DNA of 42,508 nt from NCBI GenBank assembly GCA_021781425.1, contig JAJXWU010000018.1, positions 1 to 42,508 on the forward strand, given 5' to 3'. Source of the stretch: Pseudomonadota bacterium (lineage in GTDB: Bacteria > Pseudomonadota > Gammaproteobacteria > Xanthomonadales > Rhodanobacteraceae). Shown one piece after another: positions 35,734-42,508 of this stretch; the first letter of the stretch is position 1; every line of letters begins with the position of its first letter. Under the pieces are notes generated by a model that was not told where the DNA came from, ran no database searches, and saw only the letters and a list, made by a program, of their open reading frames with translations. Made by a program: the position numbers and the translations under genes.

Positions 35734-37009
35734 GGAACTACAATGCGATGCACGTGATGGCTCCCAATACCGATATTATGCTCGCCGTCGGCCAATACGA
35801 GCGCAAAATGGCCGAGCTCGCCAAAGTCCCGTTGCTCTTCTTCGACGACCTCGCCTTCAAGCCCCAGGCGGCCTTCGGTCGACGAACATCTTCACGACAG
35901 ACTGTACCCAGCATTATGTGGAAGCTTGGCGCATCGACTGCGATGGATCCGGATGTGGAGTGCGGTCGGGTTCGTCTGGCTAGTCGTTCCGTCGGGGTAT
36001 CGTTCGACCTACGGCTTTGTTCCGTAGAGAATCCATTTCTGATCGAGAGTTCGCATAATGCCAAGTGATCAGTCCGGTAAGTACGTTGATCATAGTCGGC
36101 CGGAACGATGATTCAGAGTCGACAAGCGCGCGCACCTGATTCGTCGCCGGAAGGTATGACAGAAATCGCATGCGCGATAAGATCGAAAGGCTTCGCGCCG
36201 GGTATGACCGCGCACGAGCGTCCCGGCCCAACAAGCTCTCGGCGTTCCTCGTTGCACTTGCGTGTCCAGGTACGGAAAAGATTGACGCTGGCGACTGGCT
36301 TAAGGTTTACGTGGATCCTGATCCGGAGTGTGTGTAGATTCAGCAAGCAAAGTCTGTGACCAACACCGCGTCAAAGCACAGACGTAGCTTGCCGCGGCAC
36401 AACCAAAGTATGTCCGGCCGTTTAAATTCAATTAGTTAGCAAGATACATTTCGCGCGCCCGTCGCAATCCAGTAAGCAAGGTTAGTACCGCCTGAGGTTG
36501 CTTTCGGCTGTCTTTGCGCTCGCGGAAATCTCAGGGGTGGAGTGAACTCTGGATCACCAGGTTCCTCCATAAGATCGGAAAGTTCGCGCTGCGGTGAGGT
36601 GGAGCATTCAAGACGCGACCCTCGATGTCATCGCACAAAGCTGAACTGTCGGCGGATATGTTGCCACCAAGAAAGCTTGCCTAGTTGGAAACGACGCGAG
36701 ACCTTGGATTGCTTAGTAGATGATTTTCGAGGATCAATGCCGCAGATGCAGCTGGATTGACCCCGAGCGCTGCACGCGAGCGGAGATGCCAATCTCAGAA
36801 AACAGACCCATCGACCCATCGTGGATACCGCGATCAAGGGCTACCCGTGTCGGTCTATAACGCACTATGAGGGTATTGGTTTACCTGTCACAAAAGGGAT
36901 TCACTCGTTGGATTTTGGCGCTGATCGCTCGGTGATTTCGAACTTCACAGGGCGCCGGACTAGGGAGCAAAACACCTACACCCTAGGTCTGTGTTGATTT
37001 GCCGTATCA
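35734..37009. other. Gene-poor, lower-GC stretch between the EAL gene and rpoH
   Basis: About 1.3 kb with no gene I can support. G+C is visibly lower: two 60-base rows I counted (36421 and 36661) have 42% and 48%, against 65% for a row in rpoH. Short ORFs here have no recognisable motifs. The first 140 bp still look coding (see the pseudogene entry). No tRNA, IS end or CRISPR seen. Confidence 0.6.
35748..35888 (+). pseudogene. Possible gene remnant 'MHVMAPNTDIMLAVG...'
   Basis: An open frame encoding 'MAPNTDIMLAVGQYERK', 'MAELAKVPLLFFDDLAF' and 'KPQAAFG' with nearly all codons ending in G or C, as in real genes of this genome. After about 45 codons this bias disappears; a shifted frame then stays open for about 48 codons ('VDEHLHDRLYP...'), which suggests a frameshift. 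The 117-aa track ORF is the unshifted extension. I cannot name the family. Confidence 0.3.
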
Positions 37010-37015
37010 TATAAT
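37010..37015 (+). promoter_or_regulatory. Candidate -10 box (TATAAT) for rpoH
   Basis: A consensus -10 hexamer 108 bp upstream of the rpoH ATG, in an AT-rich stretch ('gccgtatcatataatg'). No good -35 lies 16-18 bp upstream. A start here would put the CIRCE site inside the transcribed leader, as in many HrcA-controlled genes. Confidence 0.4.
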
Positions 37016-37030
37016 GTACTATTCAGTACA
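37015..37030. promoter_or_regulatory. Inverted repeat overlapping the putative rpoH start
   Basis: Arms 'tgtact' and 'agtaca' with a 4-base spacer, overlapping the end of the TATAAT box and the expected start point. Could be an operator for an unidentified factor. Confidence 0.35.
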
Positions 37031-37032
37031 AG

Positions 37033-37054
37033 AAACCGGCCGCAGGGCCGGTTT
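37033..37054. terminator. GC-rich hairpin in the rpoH leader
   Basis: Perfect 9-bp arms 'aaaccggcc' and 'ggccggttt' with loop 'gcag'. No T-run follows, so it may be a leader structure instead of a terminator; it sits between the candidate promoter and CIRCE. Confidence 0.4.
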
Positions 37055-37070
37055 GAACTTCTGGCTTGGA

Positions 37071-37097
37071 TTAGCACTCCAAGTCTGCGAGTGCTAA
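37071..37097. promoter_or_regulatory. CIRCE operator (HrcA site) upstream of rpoH
   Basis: Exact match to the CIRCE consensus: 'ttagcactc', nine bases, 'gagtgctaa'. It ends 25 bp before the rpoH ATG, just before the ribosome site 'gggaggt'. CIRCE is bound by the heat-shock repressor HrcA, normally at groESL or dnaK operons. Here it would place the heat-shock sigma factor itself under HrcA. Confidence 0.95.
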
Positions 37098-37122
37098 AAT
37101 TGCGTTCATACGGGAGGTTTCA

Positions 37123-37986
37123 ATGACCGCTACCGCTTTGATTGCCAACAACCTGCCGATCCCCAGCGCGCTCGGCAGTCTCGACGCGTACGTCAACGCC
37201 GTGCACCAGATTCCGGTGCTGACCGTCGAGGAAGAGCAGGCGCTGGCGCGCCAGTATTCGGGCGAAAACGATCTGGATGCGGCCAAGCGTCTGGTGATGG
37301 CGCATCTACGCTTCGTCGTGCACGTCGCGCGCGGCTATTCCGGGTACGGTTTGCAACTGGCCGACCTGATCCAGGAAGGCAATATCGGTCTGATGAAGGC
37401 CGTCAAGCGCTTCGATCCGGACATGGGCGTGCGCCTGGTGTCGTTTGCCGTGCACTGGATTCGCGCCGAGATGCACGAGTTCATCTTGCGCAACTGGCGC
37501 ATCGTCAAGATCGCCACGACCAAGGCGCAACGCAAACTGTTCTTCAACCTGCGCAAGTCGAAAAAGCGCCTGGGCTGGATGAACGCGGCCGAAGTCGCCG
37601 CAGTGGCGAAGGATCTGGGTGTTTCCACCGCCGATGTGCTGGAGATGGAGTCGCGTCTGTCCGGTCGCGACATGGCGTTCGACGCACCGGCCGATGCGGA
37701 CGAGGACGAAAAACCCGCGCCGGTGGCCTACCTGGTGGACAACAACGCCGATCCGTATCACGCGCTGGAAAATGAAAGCCAGGAAGAATCCGACTTGGGT
37801 TCGCTGCAGAATGGCTTGGCCAAGCTCGACGCGCGTTCGCGCGACATCATCACGCGGCGCTGGCTCAAGGATGGCGACAAGGCGACCTTGCAGGAACTGG
37901 CCGACGAGTACGGCGTTTCGGCCGAGCGCATCCGCCAGGTCGAAGTCAACGCGATGAAGAAGATGCGCGCTGTCTTTGCGGCGTAA
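37123..37986 (+). CDS. rpoH: Heat-shock sigma factor RpoH (sigma-32)
   Basis: 287 residues. Ribosome site 'gggaggt' about 5 bp before the ATG. Sigma region 1.2/2.1 '[26 protein letters not shown]', 2.2 '[40 protein letters not shown]', the RpoH box '[17 protein letters not shown]', and region 4.2 '[28 protein letters not shown]'. It directs transcription of chaperone and protease genes after heat shock. In enteric bacteria rpoH follows ftsEX directly; here it lies about 11.6 kb further on. Upstream is a perfect CIRCE operator, downstream two hairpin terminators before the convergent priA. Confidence 0.98.
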   Translation: MTATALIANNLPIPSALGSLDAYVNAVHQIPVLTVEEEQALARQYSGENDLDAAKRLVMAHLRFVVHVARGYSGYGLQLADLIQEGNIGLMKAVKRFDPDMGVRLVSFAVHWIRAEMHEFILRNWRIVKIATTKAQRKLFFNLRKSKKRLGWMNAAEVAAVAKDLGVSTADVLEMESRLSGRDMAFDAPADADEDEKPAPVAYLVDNNADPYHALENESQEESDLGSLQNGLAKLDARSRDIITRRWLKDGDKATLQELADEYGVSAERIRQVEVNAMKKMRAVFAA

Positions 37987-38021
37987 TTTTTGCGATCATC
38001 CCTTATCGCGGAAATCACAGA

Positions 38022-38046
38022 GCGGCCATCCATGGCCGCACTTTTC
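38022..38046 (+). terminator. First terminator hairpin after rpoH
   Basis: Arms 'gcggccat' and 'atggccgc' with loop 'cc', followed by 'acttttc'. About 35 bp after the rpoH stop. Confidence 0.7.
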
Positions 38047-38063
38047 AACAAGAACAATTTCTG

Positions 38064-38092
38064 AACGGCCCCTTTGCGGGCCGTTGCTTTTT
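38064..38092 (+). terminator. Second intrinsic terminator after rpoH
   Basis: Arms 'aacggccc' and 'gggccgtt' with loop 'ctttgc', followed by 'gctttttc'. A canonical Rho-independent terminator about 18 bp beyond the first hairpin. Confidence 0.8.
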
Positions 38093-38104
38093 CTGCGGCT
38101 CGTC

Positions 38105-40291
38105 TCAATACAAATCCACCGGATCCACGTCGATCGACCAGCGCACGCGACGCGCCTCGCGCAGCTCGCGCAGGCGCACCAGCCAGTCCGGAAGAAATGC
38201 ATGCAAAGCTTTGCGGTTCGCGGCGCTAAGCAGCAATTGGCCGCGATGCGAACCCGCGCGGCGCGGCATCGGCGCGGGCATCGGGCCGAGCAGGCTCACG
38301 GATTCGGGTGGTTCCGTAGCTTGGGCGGCGGCGGCGAGGAATTCCTCTACGGCGGACGGCGTTTTTGCCTCCGCGCGCAGCAGGGCCAAGTGCGCATACG
38401 GCGGCAGGCCCGCCTCCTTGCGCTCGGCAAGCAGCTCGCGCGCGACCTGCGCATAGCCTGAGCGCAGCAAGTCGCGCAACAACGGATGATCCGGGTGGTG
38501 CGTCTGCAGCCAGACTTCACCCGGTTTGAGCGCGCGCCCGGCGCGTCCGGAAACTTGCACAATGAGCTGGCACAGGCGTTCGCTCGCGCGGAAATCGACG
38601 CTGAACAGGCCGCTATCTACGCCGATCAGGCCGACAAACGTCAGGTTCGGCAAGTCGTGTCCCTTGGCCAACATCTGCGTGCCGACGTAAATTCCTGGCC
38701 GATCCGGCGCCAGCCGACTGAGCAGGTCGTCCACTGTGCCCTTGCGTCGTACTGTTTCGCGGTCGATGCGCACAACGGGTGCGCCGGGGAAGAGTCCCGA
38801 CAGCGCCTGCTCCATGCGTTCGGTGCCCAAACCCTGGGGTGCCAGATCGGCTTGCCCGCACTGCGGACAGGCGACGGGAACCGGTTGCTGCGCCCCGCAG
38901 TGGTGGCAACGCATGCGCGCCGCGCCACGATGCCAGGTTAACGGCTTGTCGCAGCGCGCACAGGCCGCGTGCCAGCCGCAGGCGCGGCACAGCAACACGG
39001 GGGCGTAGCCACGCCGGTTGCGGAACAGCAGGGCTTGCTCGCCGCGTGCGAGGCACGCGCGGATACCGGCAACGAGTTCCGGTGCCAGCCCCTCGGCCAG
39101 GCGCTTGCCGCGCAGATCGATGGTGCGCACCGGCGGCATCCGCGCCGCGCCGGGACGCGAGGACAGATGCAATTGCCGGTAGCGGCCGGACTCCACGTTC
39201 GCCAGGGATTCCAGCGACGGCGTGGCCGAACCAAGCACGACCGGCACGCGCAGCGACTTGCCGCGCACCAGCGCCAGGTCGCGCGCGTGATAACGCAGGC
39301 CATCCTGCTGTTTGAACGAAGTGTCGTGTTCTTCGTCGACGACGATGAGTCCCGCCCGAGCCAGAGGTGCGAACACCGCCGACCGCGTGCCGAGAATCAC
39401 ACAGGATTCGCCGCGCGCGGCAGCGAGCCAGGCGCGGGTGCGTTCGCCATCGGCCAAATCCGAATGCAAGGCGTGCACGGTTGAGGGCAAGCGTTCGCGA
39501 AAGCGGCGCAGCAGTTGCGGTGTGAGGCCGATCTCCGGAACGAGCACCAGCACCTGTTCGTTGCGCGCGAGTGCCCGTTCGGCCAGCGCGAGATACACCT
39601 CGGTCTTGCCGCTGCCGGTGATGCCTTCGAGCAGGAACGGCGCGAAGCAGCCGGCTTCGGCCGCGATTGCCGCGATCGCACCGTGTTGTTCGATAGTTAG
39701 CGGTGGCGGCATCACGCGCGCGCGGGGCGACGTCACGGCCTTCATGTGGATCGTCGTGACGAGACCGCGCCGGCGCAGGTTGGCCGCGGCGCGGCGCCAA
39801 TCCGGCCATTGCGCATCCAATGCCGAAAAAAGAACCGGGCCGCCGCGCAATATATCGAGCAAGCGTGCGCTCGCCGTGCCGGATTTCGCTGTGGCTTGCG
39901 CGCCATTCGCGGCCAGCGCAAGCGCAGTTTCGCCCGCGGGCGGCAGCGGACGTGCCGAACGCAGTCCCACAGGCAATGCCGTGTCGATCACCTCACCGAG
40001 CGGATGCTGGTAATAACGCGCGGTCCATTCCAGCGTCGACAGCAACTCGCTGGTGAGCAATGGCTGCTGATCGAGTACGGCGGCGATCGTCTTCAGGCGC
40101 GCGATGGGGATTTCCGGCGTCGCGACGGCGATGACGATGCCGATGCGCTGGCCGCGCCCGAACGGAACGCTCACGCGAGTGCCACGCGCGATCGACGTCG
40201 CCCGTGTTCCCGGCGGTGGCAGGTAGTCGAACAGTTGCGGCAGCGGTACCGGAACCGCGACGCGCAGGACGAGGTCGCGCGACGGTTTCAC
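38105..40291 (-). CDS. priA: Primosomal protein N' (PriA helicase)
   Basis: 728 residues, usual length. N-terminal 3'-DNA-binding domain ('LRVAVPVPLPQLFDYLPP', 'GTRVSVPFGRGQRIGIV'), helicase core with Walker A 'LEGITGSGKTEVYL', Walker B 'IVVDEEHDTSFKQQ', and the two-zinc insertion with eight cysteines ('CRACGWHAACARCDKPL', 'MRCHHCGAQQPVPVACPQCG'), then 'GTQMLAKGHDLPNLTFVGLI' and 'LCQLIVQVSGRAGR'. PriA reloads the replisome at stalled forks away from oriC. Transcribed toward rpoH. About 107 bp upstream of its start lies a pair of inverted consensus DnaA boxes. Confidence 0.97.
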   Translation of the reverse strand: MKPSRDLVLRVAVPVPLPQLFDYLPPPGTRATSIARGTRVSVPFGRGQRIGIVIAVATPEIPIARLKTIAAVLDQQPLLTSELLSTLEWTARYYQHPLGEVIDTALPVGLRSARPLPPAGETALALAANGAQATAKSGTASARLLDILRGGPVLFSALDAQWPDWRRAAANLRRRGLVTTIHMKAVTSPRARVMPPPLTIEQHGAIAAIAAEAGCFAPFLLEGITGSGKTEVYLALAERALARNEQVLVLVPEIGLTPQLLRRFRERLPSTVHALHSDLADGERTRAWLAAARGESCVILGTRSAVFAPLARAGLIVVDEEHDTSFKQQDGLRYHARDLALVRGKSLRVPVVLGSATPSLESLANVESGRYRQLHLSSRPGAARMPPVRTIDLRGKRLAEGLAPELVAGIRACLARGEQALLFRNRRGYAPVLLCRACGWHAACARCDKPLTWHRGAARMRCHHCGAQQPVPVACPQCGQADLAPQGLGTERMEQALSGLFPGAPVVRIDRETVRRKGTVDDLLSRLAPDRPGIYVGTQMLAKGHDLPNLTFVGLIGVDSGLFSVDFRASERLCQLIVQVSGRAGRALKPGEVWLQTHHPDHPLLRDLLRSGYAQVARELLAERKEAGLPPYAHLALLRAEAKTPSAVEEFLAAAAQATEPPESVSLLGPMPAPMPRRAGSHRGQLLLSAANRKALHAFLPDWLVRLRELREARRVRWSIDVDPVDLY

Positions 40292-40711
40292 GCAGCGCGG
40301 AGCGAGCGGTTTGACGCAAAAATCATGGCTTGCGTGAAAATCGTAAGTTAATACTCAAAAACAGGCGTCAACATATTGGCAGTCAAGAGATTTATTGCTT
40401 ATCCACAAAGTATGTGGATAAGTCTGTGCATGGCCCGCCGAACAGAGTGGCGCCGGGCGCGCCGTTACGTGTGTGGGATTGTCTTGGTGAATTTTTAACC
40501 ACACTGACATAGTTATTATGAATCAATGATTTATAAACGAAAGATTGGTATACATTGGCGCATTTCAGGGACTGAACCTGCGCATCGTGTGCAGGATCAA
40601 ACGGCTGTGCAAAACCGGCGGTTACAGAATTGCGTTCAGGCCCGGTTTTCGCGTCAACCGCAGTGGGTTTCGCGCGTTCAATTGTGACAGACGAGTTTAT
40701 CCTTGAACGCC
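40292..40711. other. AT-rich intergenic region between priA and the ECF sigma gene
   Basis: 420 bases between two divergent genes, no ORF. Contains the paired DnaA boxes (40398-40422), a one-mismatch DnaA-like 'ttaaccaca' near 40495-40503, an AT-rich tract 'tgatttataaacgaaag', and a long-loop hairpin ('aaaaccgg' 40611-40618 with 'ccggtttt' 40642-40649) in the leader of the sigma gene. Confidence 0.6.
40398..40422. promoter_or_regulatory. Inverted pair of consensus DnaA boxes
   Basis: Arms 'cttatccaca' and 'tgtggataag' with spacer 'aagta'. Each arm holds the perfect E. coli DnaA box TTATCCACA, in opposite orientation, with 5 bp between them. The site is in the priA upstream region. Confidence 0.85.
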
Positions 40712-41314
40712 ATGACGCATACAATCGCCTTGACGGCTCCGGCCACCTGGAATTCCGCGCGCGTGGATGCGGCACACATCGGCGAGCGCACGCTCGATCA
40801 GTTCCTCAAAAGCGTCGAACGCCGCGCCCTGCGCATGGCCGAGCTGGCTACGTCCAACCGCGACGAAGCACTCGATCTGGTGCAGGACGCGATGTTCGGC
40901 TTCGTGCGCCATTATGCCGCCAAACCCGCCGGCGACTGGGCGCCGTTGTTCTACCGTGTGCTCGACAGCCGCCTCAACGACTGGCACCGGCGCCGCAACG
41001 TGCGCAGCCGCTGGTTGGCAGTGTGGACACACAACGCCGATGACGACGACGAACGCGACGAAATCGCACAGGCGCCGGACAGCAACGATCCCGGCCCGCT
41101 TTTGCGGCTGGCCGGCGACGAAGCCGGACAGGCCATCAACGTCGCGTTGACACGCCTGCCGCTGCGTCAGCGACAGGCGTTTCTGCTGCGCGTGTGGGAA
41201 GGTTTCGACGTGGCGGCAACCGCTAGTACCATGCGCTGCAGCGAAGGCAGCGTGAAAACGCACCTGTCGCGCGCGCTTGCTGCGCTGCGCCGCGAACTGG
41301 AGGATCACGCATGA
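40712..41314 (+). CDS. ECF-type RNA polymerase sigma factor
   Basis: 200 residues from the ATG at 40712; the track begins three codons earlier at a TTG. Sigma region 2 ('LDQFLKSVERRALRMAELATSNRDEALDLVQDAMFGFVRHY', 'PLFYRVLDSRLNDWHRRR') and region 4 ('ALTRLPLRQRQAFLLRVWEGFDVAATASTMRCSEGSVKTHLSRALAALRREL'), joined by an acidic linker with 'NADDDDERDE'. Sigma factors of this kind sit in a conserved set with a small membrane protein and a DUF3106 protein in beta- and gammaproteobacteria, as here. The stop overlaps the next ATG (ATGA). Target promoters are unknown. Confidence 0.9.
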   Translation: MTHTIALTAPATWNSARVDAAHIGERTLDQFLKSVERRALRMAELATSNRDEALDLVQDAMFGFVRHYAAKPAGDWAPLFYRVLDSRLNDWHRRRNVRSRWLAVWTHNADDDDERDEIAQAPDSNDPGPLLRLAGDEAGQAINVALTRLPLRQRQAFLLRVWEGFDVAATASTMRCSEGSVKTHLSRALAALRRELEDHA

Positions 41315-41715
41315 AAACATCGAGCATGAATACATACGGACTTCCGCAGTGGACCGATCAGGCCAAGGAACTGCTCGATGAATCGGCGCGCGATCTGGAC
41401 GCCGCTGCCTTGTCGCGCCTGAACCGCGCGCGTCAGGCCGCGCTGGCGCAGCGTGCGCCGCGCCGCCGTGTGGCGTGGCTGTTTCTGCCGGCGGGTTTTG
41501 CCGGCGCCTGTGCGCTTCTGCTCGCTGTGGGCGTGTGGCACGCGCGTCGTCCGCAGACCGCGCTGCTTCCCGCGCAGCCGACGTCGGCGGTCGCGGGCAA
41601 CGCCTTGGACTCGGCCGACCTGGACATGATCGCGAGCGGGGACGACATGGAGATGATGCAGGATCTGGATTTCTACGCCTGGCTCGATACGCAGGATCAG
41701 GGCAACAGCGGCTGA
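41311..41715 (+). CDS. Small single-pass membrane protein, DUF3619-like, putative anti-sigma partner
   Basis: 134 residues. A cytoplasmic N-terminal helix region ('LPQWTDQAKELLDESARDLDAAALSRLNRARQAAL'), one membrane helix ('VAWLFLPAGFAGACALLLAVGVW') and a short acidic outer part ('DSADLDMIASGDDMEMMQDLDFYAWLDTQ'). Small proteins of this layout follow ECF sigma genes and can bind the sigma factor; DUF3619 is my best match from memory. No zinc-type HxxxCxxC motif is present. The ATG overlaps the sigma stop; the next gene's ATG shares its last base (TGATG). Confidence 0.78.
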   Translation: MKTSSMNTYGLPQWTDQAKELLDESARDLDAAALSRLNRARQAALAQRAPRRRVAWLFLPAGFAGACALLLAVGVWHARRPQTALLPAQPTSAVAGNALDSADLDMIASGDDMEMMQDLDFYAWLDTQDQGNSG

Positions 41716-41990
41716 TGCTGCCAGCGCTGGCCGCTATGACGCTGGCGGTGGCGGCACAGACGCCGCCGCCACAACCTCCGCCTGCCGATACGCCGGCGAC
41801 GCAACAGGGCAACAAGACGATGACGCAGCACGCCAAACCCAAACAGTCGCCCGATCTGGATCTGATCGGTTATCTCGGCGATTACGGCGATGCCGCCGAC
41901 GGGCTCGATCCGATGGGTCTGGCCGAAAATGCCGCGGCGCTTAAGCCGGCGAAAACCACGCCGGAACCGCCGCCGGAATCGCATCCATGA
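41715..41990 (+). CDS. Small exported hypothetical protein in the ECF operon
   Basis: 91 residues. Short signal-like N-terminus 'MLPALAAMTLAVAAQ' (weak positive charge), a Pro-rich segment 'TPPPQPPPADTPATQQ', then 'SPDLDLIGYLGDYGDAADGLDPMGL', an acidic conserved-looking patch, and a Pro/Glu tail. No family recognised. The start overlaps the previous stop by one base (TGATG) and the stop overlaps the next gene by four (ATGA), so it is clearly a translated member of the operon. Confidence 0.7.
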   Translation: MLPALAAMTLAVAAQTPPPQPPPADTPATQQGNKTMTQHAKPKQSPDLDLIGYLGDYGDAADGLDPMGLAENAAALKPAKTTPEPPPESHP

Positions 41991-42508
41991 TGCGGCATGC
42001 GCGCGCATGCGGTGTTCTGATCGCGGCCCTGCTGCTGCCGTGTGCGGTTTTGTGTGCGCAGGATCAATCCACGCCGGCGTCCGCCGAACAAGCCGCTCCG
42101 GTTCCTTGGTCCAGCTTGAGTCCGGCCGAACAACAGGTGTTGGCGCCGGCGCAGGACAAATGGAACACGCTGCCTCCGGCGGCGCAGCAGCGCCTGCAGC
42201 GCGGTGCGCAACGCTGGGCTAAGATGAGTCCGGAACAGCGCGAGAACGTGCGCCAGCGCTTCCAGAGATGGAACGGCCTGTCGCCCGAACAACGTGCGCA
42301 ATTGCGCCAGCGCTACGAGAAATTCAAGCGCCTGCCGCCCGCTCAGCAGCAACGCATCCGCCAGGCATTCAAGCGCTTTTCCAGCCTGCCGCCGGCGCAG
42401 CGCGAGAAACTGCGCGAGAGATTCAGGCAGATGAGCCCGGCCGAGCGCCGCGCTTTCATCGCCGGCGCGCAGGCGCAGAATCAGGCCGGCAATGCGCGCG
42501 AATTCTTC
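41987..42508 (+). CDS. DUF3106 periplasmic protein (3' end beyond the window)
   Basis: Absent from the ORF track because no stop lies within the window; 174 codons are visible from the ATG at 41987. Signal peptide 'MMRHARACGVLIAALLLPCAVLCAQ', then a Pro/Ala stretch and a run of near-repeats of about 15-17 residues: 'MSPEQRENVRQRFQRW', 'LSPEQRAQLRQRYEKF', 'LPPAQQQRIRQAFKRF', 'LPPAQREKLRERFRQ', 'MSPAERRAF'. This is DUF3106. The helix-forming 'LSPEQR' repeat recalls the LTxxQ motif of CpxP/Spy periplasmic chaperones, an analogy and not a demonstrated relation. Last visible gene of the ECF operon. Confidence 0.85.
   Translation, partial: MMRHARACGVLIAALLLPCAVLCAQDQSTPASAEQAAPVPWSSLSPAEQQVLAPAQDKWNTLPPAAQQRLQRGAQRWAKMSPEQRENVRQRFQRWNGLSPEQRAQLRQRYEKFKRLPPAQQQRIRQAFKRFSSLPPAQREKLRERFRQMSPAERRAFIAGAQAQNQAGNAREFF

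Noticed and set aside
37055-37087. Sigma-E-like promoter before rpoH (gaactt ... tctg)
   Set aside because: The spacer is about 23 bp, too long for the 15-17 bp expected.
6110-40560. Recurring GTATAC / TATACTTG words at several places
   Set aside because: About five GTATAC sites are what base composition predicts for 42 kb, most lie inside genes at unrelated positions, and no spacing or strand pattern was seen.
1-42508. tRNA, rRNA, CRISPR arrays, IS elements and prophage genes
   Set aside because: Looked for by eye on both strands; no cloverleaf, direct-repeat array, transposase or integrase was recognised. A scan with dedicated tools could still find a small RNA in the 35.7-37.0 kb stretch.

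Overview
The window is a stretch of GC-rich chromosome (most genes look about 65% G+C) from a gammaproteobacterium. It most resembles the Lysobacterales/Xanthomonadales, perhaps Rhodanobacteraceae. The grounds are the algR-hemC junction, the divergent trxA/rhlB pair next to rho, ftsEX, rpoH and priA, and dispersed palindromic repeats of a kind I associate with that order. The family is inferred; no rRNA or marker comparison could be run.

Layout. 0-1.5 kb: end of an AlgR-type LytTR response regulator overlapping hemC, then a palindromic repeat. 1.6-8.7 kb (minus strand): a DUF481 outer-membrane protein, then a tightly coupled cluster soeA, an SLC13/RCK anion transporter, soeB and soeC. This looks like a cytoplasm-facing sulfite dehydrogenase with a sulfate-type transporter. 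8.75-11.8 kb (plus): a WYL-domain regulator whose start lies 17 bp from that of soeA, a patatin-like phospholipase and an Fsr-type exporter. 11.85-14.1 kb (minus): rho and trxA. 14.3-29.2 kb (plus): rhlB; type II secretion genes gspC, D, E; an amino-acid permease; gspF; an unknown membrane protein; ftsE and ftsX; a double-receiver protein; ung; a phosphate acyltransferase and ackA. 29.2-35.7 kb (minus): CBS/BON protein, GNAT acetyltransferase, ClsC-like phospholipase D lipoprotein, a small secreted protein, an OmpA-like lipoprotein and a CSS/EAL phosphodiesterase. 35.7-37.1 kb: a gene-poor, lower-GC stretch. 37.1-42.5 kb: rpoH behind a perfect CIRCE operator, priA (minus), an intergenic region with two inverted consensus DnaA boxes, and an ECF sigma operon ending in a truncated DUF3106 gene that is missing from the ORF track.

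How the genes work together. Many neighbouring genes overlap by ATGA or GTGA, so translational coupling is common. The soe cluster should oxidise sulfite in the cytoplasm and pass electrons to the quinone pool. gspC-D-E-F is only part of a type II secretion system; no pseudopilin, GspL, GspM or prepilin peptidase gene is present here. The acyltransferase and ackA form an acetyl-CoA/acetyl-phosphate/acetate module facing a convergent CBS and GNAT pair. The last four genes look like an ECF sigma factor with a membrane partner and two secreted proteins.

The most notable signals are the CIRCE site in front of rpoH, the paired DnaA boxes upstream of priA, a palindromic element present both between rho and trxA and exactly between ftsE and ftsX, a 48-bp duplication at the 3' end of trxA, a receiver domain lacking its phospho-Asp, and a GspE without its usual four-cysteine motif.
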